Source: Dehalococcoidia bacterium (GTDB lineage Bacteria; Chloroflexota; Dehalococcoidia; JAUSIH01). From it: a DNA stretch of 49,089 bases. The stretch lies in the NCBI GenBank assembly GCA_030648205.1, contig JAUSIH010000029.1, forward strand, positions 1 to 49,089. Reading direction: 5' to 3'. How positions within the stretch are numbered: position 1 is the stretch's first letter; each line of letters begins with the position of its first letter. Under the pieces are notes generated by a model. It saw only the letters and a list, made by a program, of their open reading frames with translations, was not told the origin of the DNA and did no database searches. Below are positions 16,657 to 24,976 of this stretch, one piece after another. A program made the translations under genes and the position numbers.

Positions 16657-17991
16657 ATGGGCTTGAGATATGTCAGTATGCGCACCGACGCCCTGGATGT
16701 GTTCCCCGAGGCCACCTCGGTAGCTCCCTCCGGCCATCTGGTCATCGGCGGCTGTGACACCGTGGAGATGGCGCGGCGCTTCGGCACGCCCCTGTACGTC
16801 TTCGACGAGCGGACACTGCGCGGCATGTGCCGCGCCTTCGTCGGCGAGTTCGGGCGGCGTCATCCTCAGAGCCAGGTGCTCTACGCCAGCAAGGCGTACA
16901 TCAATCCGGCGCTGGCCCGCATCTTTCAGGAGGAGGGCCTGGGGCTGGACGTAGTGTCCGCCGGAGAGATGGCCATCGCGCGGGCGGCCGGCTTTCCGCT
17001 GGAGCGCGTGTACTTCCACGGCAACAACAAAGGCCCGGAGGAGTTGAAGCTGGCCCTGGAGTGGGGGATAGGACGCGTGGTGGTGGACAATTTCCATGAG
17101 CTTGACCTGCTTGACCGCCTGGCGCGGGAAGCGGGCAAGGTGCAGGACGTGCTCGTCCGCGTCTCCCCTGGCGTTGACCCGCATACGCACGCGCACACCA
17201 CGACGGGCATCCTGGACAGTAAGTTCGGGATGTCCATCCAGACTGGCCAGGCGGAGGAGGCCGTCGCGCGGGCGCGGAAGGCGAAGGGGCTTCGTCTGAT
17301 GGGCCTGCACTACCACCTGGGTTCTCCCATCTTTGAGCTGGAGCCTTACGCCCAGGGGATGAAGGTCGTGCTGGAGTTCGCCGCAGCCATGCGCCAGCGC
17401 CACGGGCTGGAGATGAGGGAGCTGAGTCCCGGCGGCGGCTTCGCCGTCCAGTACACGCGCCAGGCGCCACCCGCCGTGGGGCAGTACGCGGAAACCATCG
17501 TCAGCGCGCTGCGCCAGGGCTGCGACGCCCACAACCTGCCGTTGCCGCGCCTGGTGCTAGAGCCGGGGCGGGCCATCGTCGGGCGGGCGGGCGTAGCCCT
17601 GTACACGGTGGGCGCGCGAAAGGACATTCCCGGCGTACGCACCTACGTGTCCGTGGACGGCGGCATGGGCGACAACATCCGACCCGCCATCTACAGCTCC
17701 GAGTACGAGGCGCTGGTGGCGAACAAGGCGGGAGCGGCCCCCGCGGAGAAGGTCACCATCGCGGGGAAGTACTGCGAGTCCGGCGACATCCTGCTAAAAG
17801 ATATCGTGCTGCCACCGCTGGAGCCGGGCGACGTGCTGGCGGTGCCCGCGTCCGGGGCGTACTGTCTGTCCATGGCCAGCAACTATAACGCGAGCCTCAA
17901 GCCGGCCATCGTGCTGGTGAAGGACGGCCAGGCCAGGCTTATCCGCAGGCGGGAGACCTTTGACGACCTCCTGCGCTGCGACGTGTACTAG
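16657..17991 (+). CDS. lysA: Diaminopimelate decarboxylase
   Basis: This PLP enzyme performs the last step of lysine synthesis. It has 444 residues, slightly longer than usual because of a 20-residue N-terminal extension. The PLP lysine is Lys79 in LYASKAY. The phosphate-binding motif SPGGGFAV and EPGRAIVGRAG follow, and the C-terminal active-site CESGD and GAYCLSMASNYN are present. The ATG is preceded by AGGAG at 6 nt. holB begins 11 bp after its stop, suggesting one transcript. Confidence 0.95.
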   Translation: MGLRYVSMRTDALDVFPEATSVAPSGHLVIGGCDTVEMARRFGTPLYVFDERTLRGMCRAFVGEFGRRHPQSQVLYASKAYINPALARIFQEEGLGLDVVSAGEMAIARAAGFPLERVYFHGNNKGPEELKLALEWGIGRVVVDNFHELDLLDRLAREAGKVQDVLVRVSPGVDPHTHAHTTTGILDSKFGMSIQTGQAEEAVARARKAKGLRLMGLHYHLGSPIFELEPYAQGMKVVLEFAAAMRQRHGLEMRELSPGGGFAVQYTRQAPPAVGQYAETIVSALRQGCDAHNLPLPRLVLEPGRAIVGRAGVALYTVGARKDIPGVRTYVSVDGGMGDNIRPAIYSSEYEALVANKAGAAPAEKVTIAGKYCESGDILLKDIVLPPLEPGDVLAVPASGAYCLSMASNYNASLKPAIVLVKDGQARLIRRRETFDDLLRCDVY

Positions 17992-18002
17992 GAGGAGCTA
18001 TC

Positions 18003-19076
18003 GTGGGGTGGGGCCTGGTGGGCCATCGGGAGGCTGTTGTCCAGCTCAGCCGCGCGCTGGCGACGGGACGCCTGGCGCACGCCTACCTCTTCGTGGGGCC
18101 GAAAGGCGTGGGCAAGGGTACGCTGGCCCGCGCTCTGGCCCAGGCCGTGAACTGCTCCGCCGCGGAGCCGCCCTGCGGCGAGTGCGCGTCGTGCAGGCGC
18201 ATTGGCGCGGGCAAGCACGCCGACGTGCGCGTCCTGGCCATAGGGGTGAAGGATGTCAAGGAGCGCGCGGAACGCAAAGAGCGCACAGAGATCGGTTTTG
18301 AGCAGGTGGAGGAGTTGCAGCGCCTGGCCGCCTTGCGGCCCTTCGAGGGCACATACAGGGTATTCATCGTGGACGGCGCGGAGCGCTTGTCGGCGCCAGC
18401 GGCGAACCGTCTGCTGAAGACGCTGGAGGAGCCGCCGCCCCAGGTGCTGCTCATCTTGCTGACGGCGAACGAGCGGGAGCTTCTGCCCACGCTCTTCTCC
18501 CGCTGCCAGCCTATCCGGCTGCGGGCGCTGGCGGAGGCGGACGTGCAGGCGGCGCTGCGGGAGCGGGGCATGGCGGACGAGGAGGCCCGGCGCGTCGCGC
18601 GGCTGGCTCAGGGACGCATCGGCTGGGCGCTCGCGGTCGCCGCCGACGGGGCGCTGCTCCAGAAGCGGGAGGAGCGGCTGGACCAGGTGTTCGGGCTGAC
18701 GGAGGCGGATAGAGAGCAACGGTTCGCCTTCGCAACCGAGATGGAGACTCTGTTCAGGCGCAACCGGGAGGAGGGACGGGCAGTCCTGGAGCTGTGGCGG
18801 GAGTGGTGGAGGGACCTGTTGCTGTGGAAAACGGGCATGGGCGAGTGGGCGACAAACCTGGACAGGCACACGGCGGCAGAGGCCCAGGCTGCGCGTCTGG
18901 AGTTGGGCGAGATCGCCGCGACGTTGCGACGGCTTGACGAGACAGCCGCCGCGCTTGAGGCCAACGTGACGCCCCGCCTGGCCCTGGACGTGCTGATGCT
19001 AGCCATGCCCCGCGTGGACGCCGGGACTGCGGGCCAGCAGGTGCGCGCCCCCGAGACAGTCCAGAGCGAGGCCTGA
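18003..19076 (+). CDS. holB: DNA polymerase III delta' subunit
   Basis: This is a clamp-loader AAA+ subunit with 357 residues. The N-terminus reads GLVGHREAVVQLSRAL, then Walker A GPKGVGKGT near 39. A zinc module CGECASCRRIG lies near 62-70. A Walker B-like FIVDGAERL, the sensor region LLKTLEEPPP and a C-terminal helical collar follow. The start is GTG 18003 behind AGGAGG. It follows lysA closely and precedes a PSP1 gene, a pairing (holB-yaaT) common in Gram-positive and Chloroflexota genomes. Confidence 0.93.
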   Translation: MGWGLVGHREAVVQLSRALATGRLAHAYLFVGPKGVGKGTLARALAQAVNCSAAEPPCGECASCRRIGAGKHADVRVLAIGVKDVKERAERKERTEIGFEQVEELQRLAALRPFEGTYRVFIVDGAERLSAPAANRLLKTLEEPPPQVLLILLTANERELLPTLFSRCQPIRLRALAEADVQAALRERGMADEEARRVARLAQGRIGWALAVAADGALLQKREERLDQVFGLTEADREQRFAFATEMETLFRRNREEGRAVLELWREWWRDLLLWKTGMGEWATNLDRHTAAEAQAARLELGEIAATLRRLDETAAALEANVTPRLALDVLMLAMPRVDAGTAGQQVRAPETVQSEA

Positions 19077-19160
19077 TGAGCTTGCGGCGGTGCGTGGGCG
19101 ATATACTGATGGAAACGTCCGAGGCTGCGTTCATAGTAGCCAGAAAGGGACGGTAGACCT

Positions 19161-20081
19161 GTGACCCAACCATCCGCGGGCACTCAGCAGAAGGTTGTGG
19201 GCGTCCGCTTCAAGAAAGCGGCCAAGATGGCCTATTTCGACCCGGCGGGCCTGGACCTTCGCGCGGGGGACATGGTCGTGGCGGAGACGGCTCGCGGTCT
19301 GGAGGTGGGGTGGGTGGCCATCCTCCCTGACCAGGTGTTGTTCAGCGAGCTGAAGGAGCTGCTGAAGCCGGTCGCGCGCAAGGCGACCGCTGAAGACCTG
19401 GCCCGGCGGGACGAACTGCAAAAAAAAGCATCCGAGGCCTTTGGCATCTGCAAGTCAAAGGCCTCGGAGATGGGCCTGCCGATGAAGATGCTGGGGGCTG
19501 AGTACACCCTTGACGAGTCGCGGCTGACATTCTATTTCACGTCCGATACCCGTGTGGACTTCCGCAGTCTTCTCAAGGAGATCAACACCCGTTTTACGTC
19601 CCGGGTGGACCTCCGGCAGGTGGGCGCACGGGACTGCACGAAAGTCATCGGGGGCGTCGGCGTCTGCGGGCGGGAGCTCTGCTGCTCATCCTGGCTGATC
19701 GATTTCAATCCCGTCTCGATGAAGATGGCCAAGGAGCAGGGCCTGCCTCTGAATCCGGGCAATCTGGCGGGCGCCTGCGGCAGGCTGCGCTGCTGCCTGC
19801 GCTACGAGTACGAGACCTACCGGCAGATCAATCAGCAGTTCCCCAAGATGGGCGAGCGGGTGACGACGCCGCAGGGCGTGGGCGTCGTCGTGGTGGGGCA
19901 CCCTGTCAAAGAGACCGTCTCCGTCCGTTTCCATGAACAGGACAAAGACACTGTCGTTGAGGTACCCCTGGGCCAGATCAAGCGGAGCAACATGGTGGTC
20001 GAGCGGGACGACCGGCCGCTCCGGCCCTGCGGCGGTGGAGGGCCTTGCGCCAAGGCCCCTGAGCAGGGCAAACCGGAGTAG
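19161..20081 (+). CDS. PSP1 (YaaT-like) domain protein
   Basis: This 306-residue PSP1-domain protein is of the kind that, in Bacillus (YaaT), helps assemble a complex affecting phosphorelay and RNase Y. Family features are VVGVRFKKAAKMAYFDPAGL at the start, TFYFTSDTRVDFRSLLKEI, and the Cys-rich core GGVGVCGRELCCSSWL plus CGRLRCCLRYEYETY that likely binds iron-sulfur or zinc. The start is GTG 19161. Its position after holB matches the usual order. Confidence 0.92.
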   Translation: MTQPSAGTQQKVVGVRFKKAAKMAYFDPAGLDLRAGDMVVAETARGLEVGWVAILPDQVLFSELKELLKPVARKATAEDLARRDELQKKASEAFGICKSKASEMGLPMKMLGAEYTLDESRLTFYFTSDTRVDFRSLLKEINTRFTSRVDLRQVGARDCTKVIGGVGVCGRELCCSSWLIDFNPVSMKMAKEQGLPLNPGNLAGACGRLRCCLRYEYETYRQINQQFPKMGERVTTPQGVGVVVVGHPVKETVSVRFHEQDKDTVVEVPLGQIKRSNMVVERDDRPLRPCGGGGPCAKAPEQGKPE

Positions 20082-20122
20082 CATTCTGGCGGCGGAGACG
20101 TCGCCGTGATACGCTAAGACGC

Positions 20123-20755
20123 GTGAGTCCCAAGATTAAGGCGGCCCTGGCGCTCGCGGGCGCCGTTGCATTCGTGGCCCTGTCCGTGATGGCGTATGCC
20201 TCGCCCGCGCTCCCCGGCGACGTGGCGCTGACGCACCTGGCGCAGGGCTGGCGCCCGTCAGCCCTTGATGGAGTCCTCCGTAGCGTCAGCCTCATCGGGT
20301 ACGGGCCTGTGGCGCTGGCGATTACGCTCCTGGTGGCGGGGGGCCTGTACGTGGTCGGACGCCGCTGGGACGCCGTGTTCGCCGCGGCTACCCTTCTGGC
20401 GGACGCGGCGGGCGTCGTCGTCAAGATGGTCATTGCCCGTCCGCGCCCTGAGACGGCTCTCGTGCAGGACTACGACAAGCTGCTGCCCTTCAGCTTCCCC
20501 AGCGGCCACGCCACGCACGCCTTCGCCTTTTACGGCTTCCTGTTTTTCGTCGTCGCGGCGTTGCCGGGCAGCATAGCCTGGCGTCGCGGCGCGCAGGTGG
20601 CGCTGGTCCTGCTCATTGCCCTGACCGGACTCTCACGGGTGTACCTGGGCGCGCACTGGCCCAGCGACGTGGCGGGCGGCTTTCTCCTGGGCGCGCTGGC
20701 GCTGGGCGGGCTGCTGGCATTGCGCCAGCGGATAGCTGGTTCGCGCGTCAGTTAG
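20123..20755 (+). CDS. PAP2-family membrane phosphatase
   Basis: This integral-membrane phosphatase of the PAP2 type (210 residues, about six helices) acts on lipid phosphates such as undecaprenyl diphosphate or phosphatidate. The three catalytic motifs are complete: KMVIARPRP near 103, PSGHATHAF near 130, and SRVYLGAHWPSDVAGG near 173. The start is GTG 20123. Position and length do not fix the substrate. Confidence 0.92.
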   Translation: MSPKIKAALALAGAVAFVALSVMAYASPALPGDVALTHLAQGWRPSALDGVLRSVSLIGYGPVALAITLLVAGGLYVVGRRWDAVFAAATLLADAAGVVVKMVIARPRPETALVQDYDKLLPFSFPSGHATHAFAFYGFLFFVVAALPGSIAWRRGAQVALVLLIALTGLSRVYLGAHWPSDVAGGFLLGALALGGLLALRQRIAGSRVS

Positions 20756-20769
20756 AGCGCCGCTCGGGG

Positions 20770-21177
20770 CTACGCTTGTGCAACCGACCCCCCGACCCTC
20801 TCCGGCTTGATTTTGAGAATGAGCCTCACCTCGCTGGACCGGCGGAATGGGTAAGTGTCCTTGCCCAGGTACTTCTTGGCCATCTTGTCAATGTGGGCGT
20901 CCGCGCCCGCAGTGATGATATCCACGACCTTGCCCCGGACCTGCAAAGTGACGTAGTTGTCGGCGGCGTCCACCACGGAGAGCGCGACATGCGGATTGCG
21001 CCGCACGTTCCTGGTCTTGAGCCTACCCTCCGCGGTGTTGACCAAGACGTACTCGCCGTCCGTGTCCACCCACACGGGGGTAACTTGGGGCAAGCCGTCC
21101 TTCATCAGCGTCACCACGTGGGCCAGTACGGGTTTCTTCAGCAGATCAATCGCCTTTTTTGAGAGTGTGGTTGCCAC
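20770..21177 (-). CDS. PPOX-class, probably F420-dependent, FMN-fold protein
   Basis: This 135-residue split-barrel protein is of the pyridoxamine-oxidase/F420-dependent class. Typical pattern: LLKKPVLAHVVTLMKDGLPQ, VTPVWVDTDGEYVLVNTAEG, and RLKTRNVRRNPHVALSVVD, which form the flavin site, then the C-terminal RLILKIKPER. The start is GTG 21177, chosen because AAAGGAGG lies 9 nt upstream. Members reduce small molecules with F420H2, but the substrate cannot be inferred. Confidence 0.88.
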   Translation of the reverse strand: MATTLSKKAIDLLKKPVLAHVVTLMKDGLPQVTPVWVDTDGEYVLVNTAEGRLKTRNVRRNPHVALSVVDAADNYVTLQVRGKVVDIITAGADAHIDKMAKKYLGKDTYPFRRSSEVRLILKIKPERVGGSVAQA

Positions 21178-21413
21178 GGTGTCAGGCCTCCTTTGGGCTG
21201 TTTGAATGGTGTCCGCCACCGGGGCGAACACGTCCACCAACGCTAAGACTATTCTAAAGATAGCATAAAGCAATGCTGCGGACAAGGTCCAAAGCGTGGC
21301 GTTCCTGGAGACAGAAGAGAAACAGTGGCAGACTTGCCCGCTCATGCCGCGGCGCACACGCCCCACCACGGGAGACTGAATTCGTCGGTTATCCTGCGAG
21401 CGGCCTTCGCCGC

Positions 21414-22061
21414 TTACAGGGCGGGCTTCAGGACGACCGTCTCCGCCGCTCCGGGCAGGCGCTCCTTCGTGAACTCAACCTCGCTGCCGTCCACCGTTCG
21501 GACGTTCGAGCGTGCTTTCAAAAAGGCTCCGGCGTCGCTGATGGGATAGCCGCAGCGGGCGGTGCGGAAATGCATGGGCACAGTCACCCTGGCCTTCAGC
21601 GCGTCAGCCACCTGGGACGCGGTATGCCCCTCGATGGTGTAGGTGCCGCCCACGGGCGTCAGCAGGATGTCCACCGCGCCGACCTCCTGGCGCTGTTTCT
21701 CATCCAACGCATGGCCCAGGTCACCAAGGTGAGCGATGCGCACGCCGTCCACCGTGATGCAAAAGATGGTGACGGGGCCTCTCTGCCTGCCCTGAACGGT
21801 ATCGTGAAACGCGGCGACACCTTTGATGACCACACCTCGGATCGTCTTGCTGCCCGGCCCTCTGACGACCTGGGGATTGCCCTTTATCCCGCTCGCGTTG
21901 TTGTGATCCCCGTGCTCGTGGCTGACCGTCACGATGTCCGCCGACTCCGCGATGGGCGCATAGGTCAGCGGGCCGCCCGACATGTAGGGGTCCGTGATAA
22001 TCCGTGTTCCATCGGCGGCGGTGATGAGAAAGGACGCATGCCCCAGCCATCTGAGTTTCAT
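21414..22061 (-). CDS. UPF0173-type MBL-fold hydrolase
   Basis: This 215-residue paralogue of the gene at 14096-14734 keeps the intact metal motif SHEHGDHNN near 50. It also has MKLRWLGHASFLIT at the start, VRIAHLGDLGHALD in the middle and ARVTVPMHFRT near the end. The start is ATG 22061 with AGGAGG 8 nt upstream. A GTG at 22070 would touch the ribosome site. It is a single-gene unit with unknown substrate. Confidence 0.88.
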   Translation of the reverse strand: MKLRWLGHASFLITAADGTRIITDPYMSGGPLTYAPIAESADIVTVSHEHGDHNNASGIKGNPQVVRGPGSKTIRGVVIKGVAAFHDTVQGRQRGPVTIFCITVDGVRIAHLGDLGHALDEKQRQEVGAVDILLTPVGGTYTIEGHTASQVADALKARVTVPMHFRTARCGYPISDAGAFLKARSNVRTVDGSEVEFTKERLPGAAETVVLKPAL

Positions 22062-22474
22062 CGGCGACACCTCCTGGCGCGTGATTCAGGCGGAAGCCTG
22101 GCGGTCACGCCACGACTATAGCACGCTGAAAGCGGCCAGCCAAGAGAACACTTGTGCAAGGCCTGTTCCTTCCTGATTGGCGCTAAAGGTAAGTCCAAAC
22201 GCAACATCAGCGACAATCAAGCGGAACCCCCGCTGCTCAGCCCTTGACTTACATTGTATAATTCGGCTAACTTCCTGTTTGCCGGCATCTTCGTGGTCTC
22301 CCGGAGTTGACACCCAGCGTTCTGGACCTCTATTGATGCGGAAGCATGGGCATAGCGACTCGTGTGTTCTGGAGACTGGTCATCATCGTCAACGCTCCCC
22401 GCTCTTGCTACGCCGCTCTGGCGCAGCCCTGCTCTGAGTGACGGAAGAAAACAGACCTCAAAGGAGGATTTGAC
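22062..22474. other. 413-bp gap with a probable promoter
   Basis: I find no convincing gene here. Short open frames on both strands lack ribosome sites and family patterns. The 3' half holds a promoter-like pair (separate entry), and TTGTATAAT at 22255-22262 is a second -10 candidate. Base composition dips around 22180-22270. Confidence 0.5.
22307..22336 (+). promoter_or_regulatory. Probable promoter of the dehydratase pair
   Basis: This holds -35 TTGACA (22307-22312), an 18-bp spacer and -10 TATTGA. It would give a leader of about 130 nt before the first dehydratase-like gene. Confidence 0.45.
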
Positions 22475-23701
22475 ATGCAGCAGAAGGTGTCGCAGCCCAA
22501 GGGAGTAGAGGGCCTCATCACCGACGAAGCCATTGAGGCGGCGAGGCGGCGCATCGGCATTGAGATGCCCCAGGACCGGCCTGGCTGGGAGTATGCGGAC
22601 ATAGACCCCATCCGCAACTACTCGGAGGGAATCGGCGACCTCAACCCGCTGTACCGGGACGTGGAGTACGCCCGGAAGACGCGATGGGGAGACCTCATCG
22701 CGCACCCGACCATGATGACGCAGATGGGCATTGCCAACAAGAAGAAGCTCACGCCTGAGGAACGGGAGCGCGGACAGGGCGGCGGCCTCGCCGGCGTGCA
22801 CTCGTTCTACTCGGGAGATGATATCGAGTGGTTCCGCCCGGTCCGTCGCGGCGACCGCCTCACGGTGCGCGGCGGCATGGCGAAGGTGGAGCCAAAGGGC
22901 AGCCGGATGACCGGCACGCGCTCTGTTCATATGACCACCGACCGCGTATACCACAACCAGAACGGCGAGCTTGTCGGCGCGCGCCACACGCTGCAGATCC
23001 GGGTGGAGCGTCACAACGCGCGAGAGGCGGGGAAATACAAGGACATCCAGACCCAGACATACACCCCCGAGGACATGGCGCGTATTGACGCCGACTACGC
23101 CAAAGAGGAGATCCGCGGCGCCAACCCCCGCTATTGGGAGGACGTGACGGTGGGACAGGAGCTGACGCCCGTGGTGAAGGGGCCGTGGACGGCGACGGCG
23201 TACATCGTGTTCTGCGAAGGCACCGGACACCGCAACGAGTTCCACAGGGCACACAGCAGCGCCTACCAGTACCGCAAGCGCCACCCGAACGCCTTCCCGC
23301 TGACCAAGTACGGTTTCCCTGACGTCATCATGCGCGTGCACTGGGAGCATGAGATGGCGCGGGAGACCGGCCTGCCGGCGTACTACGACTACGGCGGTGA
23401 GCGGATTGCATGGCTATCCCACGCTGTGACCGACTGGATGGGAGACGACGGCTTTTTGCGATGGCTGCACGTTGAACTCCGCCGTTTCTGCTTCTACGGC
23501 GACACGATGTGGATAAAGGGGCGCGTCGCGAACAAGTACGTCGAGGAGGGGGAGCACGTCGTCGAGCTTGACCTCTGGGCGGAGAACCAGCGCGGCGAGT
23601 TGACCGCGCCAGGCAAGGCGAAGGTGCTGCTGCCCTCGCGGACCGCCGGGCCGGTCAAAATTCCTACGCGCATCCCAAGCGATGTCTCACCTTATGCCTA
23701 G
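22475..23701 (+). CDS. FAS1-like/MaoC double hot-dog dehydratase, copy 1
   Basis: This 408-residue protein has two hot-dog halves. The N-terminal half carries the FAS1-type dehydratase pattern: IRNYSEGIGDLNPLYRDVEY, then WGDLIAHPTMM and DIEWFRPVRRGDRLTVRG. The C-terminal half has RYWEDVTVGQELTPVVKGPW and an FYGDTMWIKGRV strand. Such proteins hydrate or dehydrate enoyl-CoA thioesters, and family pairs are common in Chloroflexota. AAAGGAGG lies 7 nt before the ATG. A paralogue follows directly, so the two may form a heteromer. Substrate unknown. Confidence 0.85.
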   Translation: MQQKVSQPKGVEGLITDEAIEAARRRIGIEMPQDRPGWEYADIDPIRNYSEGIGDLNPLYRDVEYARKTRWGDLIAHPTMMTQMGIANKKKLTPEERERGQGGGLAGVHSFYSGDDIEWFRPVRRGDRLTVRGGMAKVEPKGSRMTGTRSVHMTTDRVYHNQNGELVGARHTLQIRVERHNAREAGKYKDIQTQTYTPEDMARIDADYAKEEIRGANPRYWEDVTVGQELTPVVKGPWTATAYIVFCEGTGHRNEFHRAHSSAYQYRKRHPNAFPLTKYGFPDVIMRVHWEHEMARETGLPAYYDYGGERIAWLSHAVTDWMGDDGFLRWLHVELRRFCFYGDTMWIKGRVANKYVEEGEHVVELDLWAENQRGELTAPGKAKVLLPSRTAGPVKIPTRIPSDVSPYA

Positions 23702-23726
23702 CCCGTTCCCTAAAACACAGTGGAGT

Positions 23727-23753
23727 CCCGCCAGCCTGTGACAGGCTGGCGGG
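23727..23753. repeat. Intercistronic hairpin between the dehydratase paralogues
   Basis: Arms CCCGCCAGCCTG and CAGGCTGGCGGG (12 bp, perfect) enclose TGA, with no T run. It may protect or separate the two messages. Confidence 0.6.
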
Positions 23754-23791
23754 ATGCGGCCCCTCACGCCTGACCGAAGGAGTGTATCACC

Positions 23792-24958
23792 ATGCCTGAA
23801 TCACGGCTCACCGACGAGGCCATTGCGCACCTGCTGAAGAGGAAAGGCAAGTACAGGGCCATCGCTCCGTGGAACAAGGTCGCCAGCGAAGACGCCATCC
23901 GGCACTTCTCCCGGGCCATCGGCGATGACAATCCCCTGTGGAACGACCCCGCGTACGCCGCGGGGACGCGCTGGGGGGGCATCGTCGCGCCGCCGGCCTA
24001 CCTGGAGACGACCCGTCGCGGCGGCGGACTGCCCATGGGCCTGCCGGGCGTGGCGGGCGTGCAGATATGGGACGACTACGAGTGGTTCCGGCCGGTGCGC
24101 GCGGGCGACGTCATCGTCCGGAAGGCTGGCCTGAAGGACTTCATCGAGCGCTCCAGCGAGCACGCGGGACGCGCCTTCGACCAGATCAACGAGTCTCCGC
24201 ATATCAACCAGCGCGGAGAGGTTATCGCCGTCCACCTGGGCGCGGTCCGCCGGTTCGAAAAGGGGAAGACGAAAGGCTCGTCAGGAGGGCGACGGTACGA
24301 GGGCTGGAAACGGTGGGTTTACAGCCCGGACGACCTGCGCCACATTGACGAAGGGTACGCCGCGGAGGTGCAGCGCGGACGCGAGCCGCGGTACTGGGAG
24401 GACACGCAGATCGGCGAGGAGCTTCCGCCGATGGTCAAAGGCCCGTTCACGGTGACGGAAGTGATCGCCTGGTACTGCGGGGCGGGAGCGCCGCTGGCGC
24501 TGGCGAGCCGGTTGCGGTGGAAGTATTTCAAGGATCACCCGGGCGCCAACATACCGGACCCGGAAACCAACACTCCTGACGTGCCCGAGCGCATCCACTG
24601 GGAAACGACAATGGGCCGGGCGTTCGGCGCGCCCGACCTCTTCGACGTGGGCGCTCAGCGGGTCGCATGGCTAACCCACATGATGACCAACTGGATTGGG
24701 GACGACGGGTTCCTCCGCCGCGTGAAAGGCGAGTCGCGGCGCTTCAACCTGCACGGCGACACCTGCTGGATACGAGGAAAGGTGGTCGGGAAACGCAGAG
24801 CGGGTGATGAGAACCTCGTGGACTGCGAGCTCTGGATAAAAAATCAGCGCGGCGAGCTTCTGATGCCCGGCACGACCACCGCCAGCCTGCCCTCACGTGA
24901 GCGCGGGCCGGTCATGCTGCCGCCGCTGCCCAAGCTGCCGCCCGGAGCCGCCGACTAG
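23792..24958 (+). CDS. FAS1-like/MaoC double hot-dog dehydratase, copy 2
   Basis: This is a 388-residue paralogue of the preceding gene with the same order of motifs: IRHFSRAIGDDNPLWNDPAY, WGGIVAPPAYL and YEWFRPVRAGDVIVR, then RYWEDTQIGEELPPMVKGPF, GDDGFLRRVKGESRRF and NLHGDTCWIRGKV. In the second half the region before the RW motif differs from copy 1 (CGAGAPLALASRL instead of CEGTGHRNEFHRA), so the two probably have different substrates or one is structural. The ATG follows GAAGGAG. Confidence 0.85.
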   Translation: MPESRLTDEAIAHLLKRKGKYRAIAPWNKVASEDAIRHFSRAIGDDNPLWNDPAYAAGTRWGGIVAPPAYLETTRRGGGLPMGLPGVAGVQIWDDYEWFRPVRAGDVIVRKAGLKDFIERSSEHAGRAFDQINESPHINQRGEVIAVHLGAVRRFEKGKTKGSSGGRRYEGWKRWVYSPDDLRHIDEGYAAEVQRGREPRYWEDTQIGEELPPMVKGPFTVTEVIAWYCGAGAPLALASRLRWKYFKDHPGANIPDPETNTPDVPERIHWETTMGRAFGAPDLFDVGAQRVAWLTHMMTNWIGDDGFLRRVKGESRRFNLHGDTCWIRGKVVGKRRAGDENLVDCELWIKNQRGELLMPGTTTASLPSRERGPVMLPPLPKLPPGAAD

Positions 24959-24976
24959 CGGAGTGGCGCGCGCAAG

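Noticed and set aside
19418-19430. Run of eight A in the PSP1 gene as a possible programmed frameshift
   Set aside because: The protein reads continuously through in one frame with family-like sequence on both sides, so no shift is needed.
22177-22437. 86-codon plus-strand frame in the gap before the dehydratases
   Set aside because: It has no ribosome site, its composition is not protein-like, and it contains the likely promoter.
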